NCBI GenBank assembly: GCA_904063045.1
Contig: CAJFCJ010000001.1
Span: forward strand, 379,501 to 443,500
Reading direction: 5' to 3'
Length of the DNA: 64,000 nt
Source: Dimorphilus gyrociliatus
Lineage: Eukaryota; Annelida; Polychaeta; Dinophilidae
In this document: positions 52,101 to 63,148 of the stretch, one piece after another
Layout of the letters: the number at the start of each line of letters is the position of its first letter
Position numbering within the stretch: position 1 is the stretch's first letter
Program-made: the position numbers and the translations under genes
The notes under the pieces: generated by a model
Databases searched by the model: none
Told to the model about the DNA's origin: nothing
What the model saw: only the letters and a program-made list of their open reading frames with translations

Positions 52101-53169
52101 GTAAATTACCAATACGATATTAATTATGGTAATAAAACTTGTGTTTTTTATGGTGTTGAGGGCATCGTTAAATTTTATAATACCGGAACGGCTTCCAATT
52201 TTCAATTAGAAAGTGTTTTCTTTCTTGTACTCCTCAAGTTAGAGAATAAAGGAAAGAAAGTTAAAGAAAATATCGCAATAATGATAAGGTGAAGAAAAAT
52301 ACAAATAGCCTGATATGAAAAATAAATATGGCTCAATTTAATTATTTTCCTTTCTAATAATCTAACGACTTTTTGAACAAGTTCTCATATGAATAGCAAA
52401 GCGTACTCATTGCGTATAAATATAGTCGGAAGAATGGGCCGAAGGCGATAAAAAAGCCGTTAAAAGGAAGAAAATCACCGCATGGGTCTGTCTTAAAAAA
52501 CTCAACCAAAATCAACCAAGAATAGATAATAACGTCGGGCGCTGATTAGAGCGTATTCGTTCGCTCAAATGCCCAAATCGGCCGTTCAAGCATTTCTTGT
52601 TCAAAGAAGCAGAAAGAGATCGCTCCAAGCGCTACGATGCAGGTGTGAATGGTCAAACACGACCATTTAATGGCACGCATGAACATATGTACAGTCACAC
52701 AGTCGACGACAACAATAACAACAATAAAAACGACGTTACATTAATTGTGTCCAACCGTCCTCTCTCGTTAACGACGACCCTTCTTTTTTACGCAAAATTT
52801 GACTATCTAAAATTGATCGAATTGTTAAATGAAGTAGATCAAAAGGGCGGAGGTGTTAGCGAACAAATGGAAGGATGGTAGACTTTCCTTTTTCGGCTTC
52901 TCTATTATTTCCTTCGATTTAGTCCATTTCCTGCTACTGTCGATCCGTGTAAACATGCACGTGCGCAATTAAATTATACATGCATAAACGTAGACAAAAA
53001 AAAAAACAAATGAAAAAAGTCTAAATATCATAGTAGATGAATCTAGTACTTGTAACTTGTGTTCCTCCTTCCAGCTGACGTCAGCCAGCAGGGAAAAAAA
53101 TTATATTCTTCGATACCGCATACGATAATACTTAATTTAAAAGGGAACTACGGGTCGTGAAAGCGTACA

Positions 53170-53883
53170 CAGGTGATGTCACATCAAAGAGGAAACGTTC
53201 TGCTAAAAAGCTGCGTTACAGGTGCGCAAACTAATGCAAAGTCACGTCGAAACTGGAAAATTTGCTGTGTGCGGTTCTTTCAACTGCACAAACAATATCG
53301 ATTTGGGCAGATGACGAACGTCGGCAGTGAAAATGTAAACTTCAATTTTTTTTTCATCATGGGCGGTTTTTATTTTTAGGGAAAAGAAATAATATAAGCT
53401 CAAGGTGTCAGCAATTATAATCAGCGGGGCTTGGTTAAAACACACCTGTACCTGTGTCTACAGCAACACATCAAACGCGGCAGGGATCGTCAAAGCTTTG
53501 TTACCGTCATGCTGCCAAAATATATATACTGACTTCGAAATCAGGTTATTACTTTTACACCGGTCTAGAATTTAAAAACAACAATATTATTCAACATCTT
53601 CCTGCCTCTTGCTACGTTAAATCGTATAAGTAAACAGACCGACACGAGAAGATGATTACGAACGCTAATCGACATATTGTGCTCACGTTTCTCTCAAATA
53701 CACTCGAGCGGTCAACGTTTATTTAGCCATTCTCCCCGTGTACAATACTTTTTTTACGAAATCCTTAAAACTTGAAACTCCGCCCCCATGCATCACGTGA
53801 CTTTTTTTGTCCAATCAGCGGACGAAGTGGGGGGAGCGAAGTGCCGTTTAGTTTTGCATTAAAATTTTAATGATTTGCACCTG
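53170..53883. promoter_or_regulatory. E-box cluster and M-box upstream of PRDM13
   Basis: CAGGTG/CACCTG occurs at 53170-53175, 53219-53224, 53443-53448 (followed directly by TACCTG) and 53878-53883. A TCACGTGA lies at 53793-53800, about 100 nt before the start codon. These are candidate bHLH sites. In vertebrates Prdm13 is a target of the bHLH factor Ptf1a, but whether that applies here is inference. Confidence 0.4.
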
Positions 53884-53901
53884 GTCAACGTAGTCGAAGA
53901 T

Positions 53902-56197
53902 ATGAAGGCGAGAGAAGCTAGTCAGAGTTTCCATGCAGAAAGGAAAAAAGGAGTGAGAACTTTGGTACCAATTCCAATCGGCTGTGTTCTTGGACTGATA
54001 ACTGAAGATATAGAAATAGGTCAAAACCTCACAGACGCAAAATTGGTTGAACCAAAACTTAAGGTAAACTTTAAAATACTTAAACTCGTTTTTTTTGTTA
54101 TTTATATATAAAGTAACCTAAGAATCTTGGCACGCAATATTTTTATTGTGTATATTATAAATTAAAGTTACGCCTTGCGTGTTTTCTCTTTCTAATGCAA
54201 TTACAAAATGTGACAACCCGCACGACTCGTAGAGACGAAAAACTGTTTTGCAGACAATAAGTGTCGCTTTTTTTAACAATTATAACTTTATATTATTGAC
54301 ATCATTGAACTACAACAATAGAAAGCAAAAAAAAAGTATCTCTAAAAAAAACAATACGATGATTTTTGCGTTTTGTTTCTTTCCTAAACTTTTCCGAAAG
54401 TCTTTTTCAACAACATTTAACATCTGCTACATTTGACAAGTTGATGACCAGCATCGCCTACATCCCGATCATCCATTGTACAGGTAGATTAATTTGTGTA
54501 TTGCCTAATATCCGTAACGCTCCTGCTACTTTTTTAATACGGGCTATTTCAATTAAATTTAGAAGAGCTTTTGTTAATGAGAAAGGAAAGTGAAAAGGTA
54601 TATATCCCATGATAATCCAGGCTATTGTTAATTGTATGGAAATTTTCTTTCTCTTTTTATACAAATATCCTAAAGACGCATTTAAACAATACGTATACAT
54701 TATAAGTGTGTGTATGTATAGTTAATTTCCGTAGAAGAACGCCGTCGGCCACGTGCGTTATAGCTGGTGTGTCTCGAGTCAACAAAACGCCGTTCGTATT
54801 TATTGGTTTTATTCATTGCCTAATTCTAAAGCGATTTTCCTACATGTTTACCCGGCTATTCGTTGTGGGTGTTCATACAATTTTTACACGCAAACAAATT
54901 TTTATAGACGTACCAAGGACGTACGTGTATGTTTATAATCTGCCGTCTACGCCCCCATCTCATCTTTCATATTAAATTCAAATAAAGATAATTTCGCTAA
55001 ACTATCATTTTCCCTTTATCATAATAGCTAAAGGCTTCGTACGATGGTCAGCTAACTTGTTCGGAAGATGGATGGCTGGAAGAAATTCGACCTGCCAGAA
55101 ATAGGCACGAACAGAATGTTGAAGCAGTGAGAGGGGAAAAGAGAAAGCTAGTATTACGAACCATCAGGTCAATTCATTGCGGACAGGAAATCTTCGTTTG
55201 GTATGGTGAAGAGCTAGGAAGAGAAATGAATATTCCTATTTTATCCCCAGCTAATATCAAAGGTAAGATATTTCTTTCTAATTGTTTCATAGAGAATTTA
55301 GACAAAGTCTATTCCGTTTTAAGATTTTTTTTATTATTATTTAAAAAAAAACATTTACTCTACTTTGTTTAATTAGGCTCAAATGACTATCGATGTTCAT
55401 CTTGCTCAGCCTCTTTTCAACACCCAAATGTCCTGAAGGCTCACATTCGATTTAAGTGTTCCAGCAATCTGGGAAGCTTACTTGGGGGTTCAGACGAACC
55501 TTTGAATTTATCAAAGAGAACCTCTATTCAGCAGCAGCAACATCAACCTATTCAAATATTTAATCATATTCATGCACCCGCCTTTGCTTTACCAGCCGCA
55601 CTGCTCTACCCGACATTGTATCCTACGTCAACTCCATTCTATCCTCAATTTCTTACTTCTGGACCGTCTCCGCCTGCTCCTCAAGTAAAAAATGAGCCAA
55701 ATACCGAAACGCACCTGCCACCCACCTTCCCCTTACCAAGCGAGAAGGATGGCGAACCTATCGACCTTCTACCGCGTTCCCTTTACATGAACAAGTCGAA
55801 TAAGGGTCACCTGTGTATATACTGCGGAAAGTTGTACTCGCGCAAGTACGGACTCAAGATCCACTTGCGCACGCACACCGGATACAAGCCGCTTAAATGT
55901 AAGATTTGCCTTCGACCGTTCGGAGATCCGAGCAATCTCAATAAACACATAAGGCTACACGCTGAGGGCGATACGCCCTACCGTTGTCATTTATGTGGAA
56001 AGGTTCTAGTCCGAAGAAGAGATTTAGATAGGCATATAAGGTCAAGGCATCCAGTAGATTCAACAAAAAATCACTCAGATAGCCTCCCACCAGAAGAAGA
56101 GGAAGAAGAGGAAATGGAAGAATTAGAAGCTATTGAAGGAGAGTTGAGTGACGGAGGTGTTGCTGATGATGAGGAAGAAATCGAAGTTGTTGTTTGA
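53902..56197 (+). CDS. PRDM13: PRDM13 transcription factor, complete, three exons, 405 aa
   Basis: The exons are 53902-54063, 55028-55262 and 55377-56197, with phases 0 and 1. Residues 1 to about 128 form a divergent SET-related PR domain (RTLVPIPIGCVLGL, EEIRPARNRHEQNVEA, IFVWYGEELGRE). A C2HC-type finger follows (YRCSSCSASFQHPNVLKAH). After a Pro-rich linker, three C2H2 fingers at about 278-358 (LCIYCGKLYSRKYGLKIH, CKICLRPFGDPSNLNKH, CHLCGKVLVRRRDLDRH) are nearly identical to vertebrate PRDM13. The C-terminus is strongly acidic (EEEEEEEMEE). PRDM13 is a nuclear regulator of neuronal identity, for example GABAergic fate. A PLNLS motif at 174-178 could recruit CtBP. An AATAAA lies at 56231-56236. 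Confidence 0.95.
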
Positions 56198-57092
56198 GCA
56201 ACAGCTGCAATTACTTTTCAATCTGCCGCCAATAAAAAGCGGTCATAATAAAGATGTACGATGACGTATAGCGGTTGTTTTTACCGCTTCTGTCAAAATC
56301 CCCTAACAAGGGACTCTGTCTGTCGATACATGTGGGCGTGGCTAAATAAAAAGAATTTAATCCTCCTATTTATTTACGCCTTTATCAGCGTCCACTTGAC
56401 GGCGTAATGACGTCACTAACCCGGCAGCTGCCCGCCTCTCACGATTAATTCGCCATCGATACGTGATCTCGTTTTATACGTAAATATAGGAAAAAAAGTT
56501 ATTATTGCCGACGATAAGGTCGCGCATTAGGCGGACAATGGCCGCCAGCTGCACACTTCGAAAATCGACCGGCCGAAGGTTATCGTCTCTTTCGCTTTGT
56601 TACGGCGTCTAATTTGTCACATGACGAGTGTTAAAAATGGCACTCGGCGTTCCTTTTACATCTATAACTTCTTCTACAACGCCGCCCTACTTAGTTATAC
56701 GTCTACGGTCACCCACTTGACTCGAGTAGACCTTCATCCCTTTCGTTTAGATTTCTCCCTGCACCTGCTGTCTTTCTATACCACTTCTTCCTCTTTCTGC
56801 ATTCCGACGCAATTTTCAAGAGCCTTGTAAGCTGCTTTGATTTGTTTAACATCTTTCAACGGTATAGACGCCCGATTTCTTTCTACAAGTGTGCCATCTA
56901 ACGGTAGATTAATTTCTGAACAAATTTTTTAAAGTTCATATGTATATCTTTCGTTTTAGTAGAAAAAAGAAAATAGACAAAAAAGTAAAAGTTAGGTAAA
57001 TAAATATGGCAGTTCAACAAAAATATATACAAAATGGAGAATTCTAAGAAATTACGTTCATAGTATTTTTTTAACTATATACATCTTAAATA
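56198..57092. other. Intergenic: PRDM13 3' side and 3' end of the lectin gene
   Basis: The first 600 nt are CpG-rich. A TGCCATCTAACGG element lies at about 56892-56904. An open frame at 56597-56830 has no supporting features. Confidence 0.5.
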
Positions 57093-58594
57093 TTAAGTTG
57101 ATAGAGGTCTAAGAGAACCGCCACCATTTTTTGCTCTTGCACATTCAACACACCCATAGGGTGCTCCTCTCATATCGCTTATTTCTTGAACGCTTGCGTA
57201 CTCGTTCTCAGGCTGCAATAATTGACCATTCGAAAGTCCGCCGTTCATAGCGCTTTTTGGTAGTGTTCTTTGATAAACACCAGATGGCGTCTTGGACCGG
57301 CGATACTCGACAGGCGCCATCTCAGACATGGAGTAGATAGCAGCATAAGCCGCTTTCCTTCGTTGCCTTTACAGAGAAGAAAGTGAATTATTGATTAGGT
57401 CTAAAAACCGGTTGCGCATATACCTTTGAAGCATTAGTAATCCGATTGTCAGAATGCATACGCTTATAATCAAAGCGAGCCCGAGAATGATGGCGATAAG
57501 GATGCCGGGTGGGATGGAGATAGATCCCAGGCGAATCAACGAACTACTTCCAGTTTCGGCTGCTGTATAATTAAAGGAAAAAGATACAGGTCTCTTGATA
57601 TTTCAAAGTTTACTTTATCTTATACGAACGTTCTGTACAATTCAGCCTACCCCCCGTCCATTCATTACCGGAGCACTCCAGTCTCCACCTCCTCCCATCT
57701 TTGCATCTAATTGTTAGGTGGTTAGATTTCCTAACGTAAGTTGTTCCAGGATTTTGAGCGGAAGAGTAGAGGTTGGGGCAGCCGATAACTGATGGGAAAA
57801 AATAATGATTCTAGGTTACGAAAACTTGTATCATCATTTGTTAAAGTGTTACGTGATATGTTTACCAGATATGTTTAGTAAAAAGTTCATTGAGGAATTT
57901 GTAAGTATCCTCTCTGTGACGGATATCTCTGTTGAGCTAGTGTCCGTTTCAAATATTTGCACTTCTTCCTGTCCACCACAAATCATCTTCGATCTTAAAT
58001 CTTTTTGTTCTATTTTTAATGCTCCGTAAGAGCTTTTACAATTATTCCTGCTATATTGGCCACTGAGCTTTCTTTTCGGAGAATCAATCAATTCCATACG
58101 AATCCTACGGCCCTCTTTAACCTTCAAAGACAGACGACAACTGGGGCCTTTTCTCTTATTTAATCTGAATTGCTCGGATGATAGTAGAACATCATGATTG
58201 AGTCGATAATTCTTTAATTTACATATATCTTTAATAGATGACAATTTTCTACAAGCGTATTCCGCCTGTAAATGTTTTAAGTAAACTCCTGAACAATGTT
58301 TCTTATCCATTAAAGATCTTTGTGTTGAGAATAGTCTTAAAAAATCACTTCCAAATATCTGGCAAGTTCGATTTCCATTACAGATGGCGCCTAAAGTCGC
58401 TCCGACGTCACTCCCACAGTCCTCCGACTTCGAAAAGTCATTATCATTCACGCACTTTCGTATTATATCCATGTTGAAAGCATATTCAGCTCTCTTAATT
58501 TCTATTACGGAGCCAACACCGCAAGAGAATGTTACTTTTACTTCATCTTTACTGCAGAATATATCAAACTTTCCTGGTCTGGCAACAATGCAAT
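57093..58594 (-). CDS. SUEL-lectin / CUB / sushi-like single-pass membrane protein, 5' exon missing
   Basis: The exons on the minus strand are 58594-57866, 57788-57630, 57562-57424 and 57366-57093 (TAA), with phases 1, 1, 1, 2. The first visible exon carries a SUEL-type (galactose-binding) lectin domain: CSKDEVKVTFSCGVGSVIEI, then AEYAFNMD and CNGNRTCQI to YLKHLQAEYAC. A CUB-like region follows (SCRLSLKVKEGRRIRMELID to SSMNFLLNIS). The second exon is sushi/CCP-like (IGCPNLYSS, LTIRCKDGRRWRLECSGNEW, LNCT). A hydrophobic membrane segment (PGILIAIILGLALIISV) and a roughly 90-residue cytoplasmic tail with YASVQE follow. It is probably a cell-surface carbohydrate-binding or adhesion protein; no orthologue name is assigned. 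A signal-peptide exon must lie upstream (above 58594). The donor at 57624-57629 is GTTCGT. Confidence 0.82.
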
Positions 58595-61500
58595 CTGTTT
58601 TAAGATAAAAAGGAAAAGGATAATAGTAGAAAATATAGTACAGAAATGAAGAACTAGCATAAAAAAGAGACAGAAATTCACTACACGAACAAGAATGACG
58701 GAAAAATTGCAGTTGTATAGGCCTATTAACCTCGATGATCGGTTATTGCAAAAGCGTGTCTACGTTGGGAGGAGGGAAGAAGACGAGCATCGCTTTATTG
58801 ACCGACGCTCTGGCGTCTAATGAGCTATGGGCGTTGAAGCGACGATCAAACGTTGTCGCTTTTATTAATTTCTCGTTGATAAGCAAGGCAAACATCGATA
58901 AGCGAAAAAAGGTTTTATTATTCGCACGTGCCCCGCATGCGTTGATATAATTCAAGTCACGTATGTAGACGAATTCGTGAGCAAGGCTAATTTACACTAA
59001 TTCTTACTTAATCAGAGCGCTCTGACGCTATTGGAAACGTTTTCTAGAACGAAAATTGATCCATCTCACGCCAATTTTTTTTCCTCTCCTCTGATAAATA
59101 GCAGGTGCATAAAACAGTTGAGAATGATCATATTCGCTCGTTAGTTGTTTCCATGAATTATTCATTTCTTCACAAAAATTACTTATCGACTCCAGGATGT
59201 TTAAAATTAAAATTTATATTACAAGTCTTTGTAAATACGTAATTGATTCTGCTCAATCAATAGCCAATACGGAATTGATTTACTGTTTGATTTACACAGA
59301 GCTCTGCAAAAATAAGTTTGCTAAGCACGTGATAAGTTTTATATATAAGCTTTTAGTCTATTTTATTTATCTGTCTGTCTCTTTATATATATATATATAC
59401 AGTATATGTAGTAGTATATGTATTTTCTTCTTTTCCTTTCTCCCTCTTACTTAGGTATATTTATATACAAACATGCTAAAGTTTATAATTCTCTTGCCTA
59501 TCTTCAATATCTCCCTCTCCACCTTAGAATGGATTTACGTATTCGTTCTTAGAACGGAAAAACCCTGTAAAGAAGCCCGGAGGAAGAAAAGGAAGCGCGG
59601 TTCTATTCAGTAAGGCAACTATGAGTTTGTAATAAGCAAGCCAGCTACTTTGTCGGCAAGCTAGACGGAACAAAAGCGTGCTGAGAGAGAAAAAATTTCC
59701 CACATAAAAATTACTTTGGCCTTTGCGGTCGTTGCTGTATATGAAAATGAATGGAACTCGTTAAAACGCCGATTTATAGGCAAATAAATAAACCAACTAC
59801 TGGAAAAAGTCGACTTTGTTTACAATAGCACCCACGTTATGTATACAGAAAGAACGGGGTCGAAAAATTTATTTTCTCTAGACTAGTTTCATTCGATAGT
59901 TTGCACAAGGGGCAAATAACGAATGAAACGTAGAAAACGGTCGAAGGTCGGGACAGAGTCATAGATGAGAAGGAGTTCGTTATCGAACAACTATAACGAG
60001 CATTTTCGAATACTAATCACTATAATGAAAACGCTCGATAAGAAAGTGCTTAGAAGCTTTGAAAAGAAGTTGGTAAACTATTGTTTGTCAGACAATAAAA
60101 CCTTTCGGCTTCCACATACAACTTTCGCACCTTCCCTCTCTTTTTTAATACTTTCCATTCTTTTGTCCTCTTTTGAAAATAAATCATTTTTATTATTTTA
60201 GGCCTATTACCAAAGTCTCATTTACAGTTTTATATACCCTTTGCTTTTTTTTCCTTCATGTCAGTTTTGTGGCACACGCCCGGGGGTTTACCGGTCACGT
60301 GATTATTATGTATATCTAAAGCATCACATGTATAGAGAAAAAAGAGAGTAGTTTATGGCTTCTCATACCATTGATCTTTATGGCTACTTAAATCTATTTA
60401 TTTCGTTTTAGGATAAGACGTCTAAGCGAATCATATAGTTCGTGTATTATTCATAAGTTTCCGTGTTGGATCTCAATAATAAATTAACTATTACATACTA
60501 TACAGTCGTGAATAATAACATTAATTCTTTTATGATAGACAGAGAAAGAGAGAGAGATAGATAGATAGAAAAGAAGAAAGGATATCATACTATATCTGTT
60601 ATTTTCATTCAAAATTTGTACAACTAAGATAAATTATAGTATAAAATATGGAGGTGATACAGCTAACCAAACAAGCAAAACTTGCTTAAACGCGTCAAAA
60701 CGCGTGTAGAAAATTAACAATAACTTCAATTGCTAATCTCAACAGCAAAGCAACTCTTTAAACAGTAATCGGTAATACTCTAATAATCTAATATGGAATA
60801 CAGGTAAAAGAATTTTTGACATGTATGCAATTACAGTAAATGAAAGGTGTGAATAAAGAGTTCTTATTTCGTATATTTTTCCACATTTGAATTAATTTTC
60901 TTCTTAGAATTTCATTTTATTTTATACATATAGTGATATTAATTAAGCTAATTGCATTTGTGTCCTCTTACCGTTTTAATTATCACGCAAGGGATCGACG
61001 CAAATTTTCGCTAAACGATGTGGAAAAGTAGACTATTCCATTTAAATTACTCTCCTACATTTCGAGAACATAAGTGTAAGTACTTTAATGTAATTTATAC
61101 GTATATCTAAAGAAGCTTATTACCAGTTGTTAAAGGCCGCCATATTGTTTAATCTGGTAACAATCTTTCGAATGTTTTTAAACGATTCCCTCCTCTCAAA
61201 GGGTAATACTAAGCGAACAAGTATTGAGCGGTATGCTTTAAAAAATACTACATGAAGAAAGAGCAAGATAACGCAAAAAACCACCGACGACCATCTGCAA
61301 ACGATTGCGGTATTGCAGCCGACCGGCGCTAGTATTGGCGCCTGCACGAGATTACCGTACGGGTTGTATAGATAAAAGAGCGCATCAAAGTGGAAGAGCC
61401 TATTTAGGCCTAAAAGTATATACGTATACGTCTTACCACCATTTTCTATTACTGACGGATCGGAGCCGGATTTAATAAGATCCTCGTTAATATTCGTTAG

Positions 61501-62603
61501 AACCCGCCAAGACTTACACCCTCTTTTTAGTGCTTTTTGTTCGAATGGAAAGGAATTATACCATTATTCCGGTCTTTAATATTTATGAATATATATATAT
61601 ATATACTCTATATATATAGTGTACACCGCATTCATATATCTATCTATATATGCGACTTAGTGTTCTTTATACCCTTGTCTCAATGAAAGAAGAGTTTATG
61701 AATTTTTTTTTCCTTGAGAAGCGGTTCCTCATTAGAATATTATTTACTTAGGCCTTATTCGAAAACCTCTCTTGTACACTACTTTTATAGTTATTTATAT
61801 ATATTTACTGAATATATAGGTATATATTGTATTATATGTTAAGTATATATATAAATATTCTTAATAATAATACATCGACTATATAAAAATGAGGTAGAGT
61901 ACATTTTCTGTATGTTTTAGATATTCCAATTAGTAACCCTAGACGTCACAGACAACCGGTTTTAATTACCTTATCTTTCATCTTATCTAACTATATCCAG
62001 TAATATAATAAACTAGAAAAGCATGAACTAAGTAAAGAAATGGGAATAGAAACTGCAACAACGATTCTCAAAGATATTCCCCATAGAGCCGTTTTATAAT
62101 TGATTCGGTTAACGAGGCCTTGTTTTTCAGACCGCTCATTTAAAAGTAAATAAAGCTAGACAAACTCCTATCATATGCTTTGGGATCTAGAAAAAAGCTA
62201 TATTATAATTATATATCGTTTGTCACTGCGATAAAAGGAAAAAATGATAGTAAAGTAAAAAGCGGGGAGAAAATGAAAGAGACAGAGAAGAAAATAGAAG
62301 AAAAAAAAAGACAAGAAAGGTTGATAGATAGAAAGAGGGAAGAAAAGGATTTAAAGGAAAAAACAACAACACACGTGCGATATTTACTAGATTTCTTTCT
62401 CTCTCTCTCCCCCTTCCCCTCCCCTCCACCTTGCTCTCTCTTTCTCTTTATCACTCCTTTTTCTTTTGAATTTTTACAATTAAAATTATGCTTTATTACT
62501 ATTTGTTTTTTTTAGTATAATTCGATTGCTTACAATGTTTAAAAAAACCGATAAATCATGAAAAAAAGAAAGAAAGAAATGGCAACATGTTGCGTTCGTA
62601 CAC

Positions 62604-62649
<46 letters not shown>

Positions 62650-63148
62650 TTCTCGATCTTTCCCCCTCTAATGCAATATTTCTGCTATGAAAAATTGGAA
62701 ATATATACTGACAATTTTTCTCTTATTTTTCTCTCTCATAATTTTTTATTAACTTACCAGCTGGTTGGTTTGTGATGAGAAAGACGGAAAGAGGCAGGAA
62801 ACGCATAAGCAGGCCTATCCGTAAAAACTCGTACTCTTCCATTTCTTATCTTTGAACTGGAACGAGTAGAGCTGTTTGATTTGCAGTTCCAGTGTGTAAA
62901 TGCTTAGCGTCTGTACTCCGTCTCCCCATAGATGGCGGTGGTGTAGCGTGTTCTTTTATGCAAATAGAACTTTGACTATATATAAATATATAGTTTTTTT
63001 TTAGTATGACTGCCCGGGTTAGTAGGCGGGGATTTCAACACACGAAACGGAAGAAGATCACGTGATTACATATTTGTATAAACAAGTGTATTTAAAGGGT
63101 GTAAAATACGATAGAAAGTAAGGAGAGGTTGACTACAGTGAATAGGAA
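58595..63148. other. 5' intron/flank of the lectin gene and intergenic DNA
   Basis: The missing first exon of the SUEL-lectin gene should be here. A minus-strand ATG at 61345-61347 opens a frame with a hydrophobic run (VVFCVILLFLHVVFF), but its possible donors are phase 0, while phase 1 is needed, so I do not join it. The stretch also holds TAGGCCTA at 58718-58725, 60199-60206 and 61405-61412, TCACGTGA at 60295-60302 and 63058-63065, TA runs near 59383-59400 and 61590-61618, a (CT)n tract at 62604-62654 and AGATGGCGG at about 62930. Confidence 0.5.
62604..62654. repeat. (CT)n microsatellite
   Basis: A nearly perfect CT run with a few TT interruptions. Confidence 0.9.

Larger units (their letters stand above)
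45569..53901. other. Robo 3'UTR, intergenic DNA and PRDM13 5' flank
   Basis: No gene could be supported in this 8.3 kb. A 128-codon open frame at 46891-47277 has no recognisable features. The stretch contains (TA)n/(TG)n at 46063-46131, CT-rich runs near 51805-51833 and 52010-52040, AGATGGCA at about 48173, CGCCATCTATCG at about 49325-49336 and AGATGGCGCTG at 50906-50916. From about 52400 the DNA becomes CpG-richer, ending in E-boxes and a TCACGTGA before PRDM13. Confidence 0.5.

Noticed and set aside
52597-52881. 94-codon plus-strand open frame upstream of PRDM13
   Set aside because: Starts at a non-ATG codon and contains a CAACAA-type low-complexity run; more likely promoter DNA.
58595-58660. 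Hydrophobic frame starting ATGCTAGTTC just upstream of the lectin exon (minus strand)
   Set aside because: It looks like a signal peptide but reads into the lectin exon in the wrong frame; it is the polypyrimidine tract of the intron.
62180-62515. Lys/Glu-rich open frame and overlapping minus-strand frames
   Set aside because: Low-complexity purine/pyrimidine tracts; no gene features.
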